The notes beneath the pieces are model-generated. The model did no database searches and had not been told where the DNA came from. It saw only the letters and a program-made list of their open reading frames with translations. A stretch of DNA of 6,658 bases, taken from assembly GCA_035353335.1 (NCBI GenBank), contig DAOPZJ010000089.1:1-6658 (forward strand). The letters are read 5' to 3'. Position 1 is the stretch's first letter, and every line of letters starts with the position of its first letter. Below are positions 6,168 through 6,658 of this stretch, piece by piece. Source of the stretch: Oscillospiraceae bacterium. GTDB lineage: Bacteria > Bacillota > Clostridia > Oscillospirales > JAKOTC01. The position numbers were made by a program, and so were the translations under genes.

Positions 6168-6452
6168 ATGCCTTGGGGAACGTTTCCTTTGATCGGAATC
6201 GCGCTCGGTCTGATCTGCGGCTTTTTACAGTATCGTTTGCTTGCAAAGCTTGTTTCGGTGACCAAAGAGGGTACAAAGCCGGGCAAGCTGCTTTTGTTGT
6301 TCTTTTTTAAATTGGGACTGTATGCGCTGTTTTTGGTACCTGCGGTGCTGCTGTCGGTACCCGACGGAATCGCTTGCGGCGGCCTTGCGGGGCTGACACT
6401 GGTGGCGACCGGCGTGATCAATGCTTTACGGAAAAGAGGTGAGGGCAAATGA
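6168..6452 (+). CDS. atpI: Small membrane protein in the AtpI (ATP synthase protein I) position
   Basis: A 94-residue hydrophobic protein with about three membrane helices (residues 6-28, 40-63 and 66-86) and a basic tail (ALRKRGEGK). It directly precedes and overlaps atpB by four bases (ATGA), the usual place of AtpI, which is reported to help assemble the F-type ATP synthase c-ring. The small-residue pattern GIALGLICG followed by a short polar loop fits the ATP-synt_I family, but AtpI proteins are poorly conserved, so the name rests largely on position. The start chosen is ATG 6168, with GGGGG six bases upstream and the first helix close behind. The in-frame GTG 6063 lies inside the promoter. 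ATG 6081 is at the predicted transcription start inside a hairpin; it would add 29 mostly polar residues and needs leaderless initiation. Confidence 0.68.
   Translation: MPWGTFPLIGIALGLICGFLQYRLLAKLVSVTKEGTKPGKLLLLFFFKLGLYALFLVPAVLLSVPDGIACGGLAGLTLVATGVINALRKRGEGK
6436..6442 (+). promoter_or_regulatory. Ribosome binding site of atpB
   Basis: GAGGTGA, a seven-base complement to the 16S 3' end, lies six bases before the ATG at 6449 and inside the last codons of the upstream gene. It supports efficient coupled translation of atpB. Confidence 0.85.
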
Positions 6453-6658
6453 ATATCGCCATCGACCCCGGAAAAGTCAAAACGCTGCCGATTTTGGGCG
6501 GCTTTACGATCGACGAAACCATGGTCACCTCGGCCATCGTGATGGGGATCATGGTGCTTTTCGCACTGATTGTCCGGATATTCGTAATCCCGCGCTTTAA
6601 AGAAAAACCCGGCGGATTTCAGCTGCTGCTCGAGATGTTCGTCACGGGGATGGACGGC
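6449..6658 (+). CDS. atpB: F-type ATP synthase subunit a, 5' part
   Basis: The first 70 codons of the proton-channel subunit a of the membrane Fo sector. The frame is open at the window edge. The segment FTIDETMVTSAIVMGI followed by a hydrophobic helix (about residues 25-48) and KEKPGGFQLLLEMFVTGMDG is characteristic of the N-terminus of subunit a, which in other bacteria reads like T-x-V-T-S and then P-x-x-x-Q-x-x-x-E. The family is usually about 220-270 residues, so roughly a quarter to a third is visible, and the essential channel arginine is outside the window. The start overlaps the atpI stop by four bases, indicating one operon; the remaining atp genes are expected downstream. Confidence 0.93.
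   Translation, partial: MNIAIDPGKVKTLPILGGFTIDETMVTSAIVMGIMVLFALIVRIFVIPRFKEKPGGFQLLLEMFVTGMDG

Noticed and set aside
6059..6448. 129-codon open frame on the - strand opposite atpI
   Set aside because: It is antisense to the operon gene with membrane helices, its upstream region lies in the atpB start, and no recognisable domain is seen.

Overview
The window reads like chromosomal DNA from a moderately GC-rich Firmicute, most likely a clostridial (Ruminococcaceae/Oscillospiraceae-like) bacterium. The grounds are a LigD with ligase-then-polymerase order, strong GGAGG-type ribosome binding sites, a Gram-positive surface protein with isopeptide-type domains and a Ser-rich wall linker, and an atpI-atpB gene order. 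The taxonomic call is inference; there is no rRNA or other marker in the window.

Layout. (1) Positions 1-1328, + strand: the 3' part of ligD, the bifunctional end-joining ligase/polymerase. Its 5' part lies outside the window. (2) Positions 1329-1453: a short convergent gap with two hairpins. The stronger one (1401-1434) can serve as terminator for ligD and probably also for the opposing gene. (3) Positions 1454-5737, - strand: one very large gene for a secreted, membrane- or wall-anchored adhesin of 1427 residues. It has a signal peptide, an N-terminal adhesin-like domain, five ~140-residue D2/DUF11-like repeats, four SpaA/CnaB (prealbumin-like) domains, a Ser/Thr/Pro linker, one transmembrane helix and a basic tail, but no LPXTG motif. 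(4) Positions 5738-6044: a largely AT-rich divergent intergenic region with the adhesin ribosome binding site, a possible -10 box and a small palindrome. (5) Positions 6045-6658, + strand: a strong sigma-A-type promoter, a leader hairpin, a small membrane protein in the AtpI position, and the first 70 codons of atpB (F-type ATP synthase subunit a), overlapping the preceding gene by 4 bases. This is the start of the ATP synthase operon.

The three units (DNA repair, surface adhesion, energy conversion) appear independent: each has its own strand or promoter and nothing suggests a shared pathway. The most interesting object is the adhesin. All five of its repeats keep a Lys-Asp-Asn set spaced as in isopeptide-forming domains, and all four SpaA domains keep Lys-Glu plus Asn (Asp in the first), so up to nine internal cross-links can be predicted. 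Its C-terminus also departs from the usual sortase signal. No mobile element, CRISPR array, tRNA or rRNA was seen.
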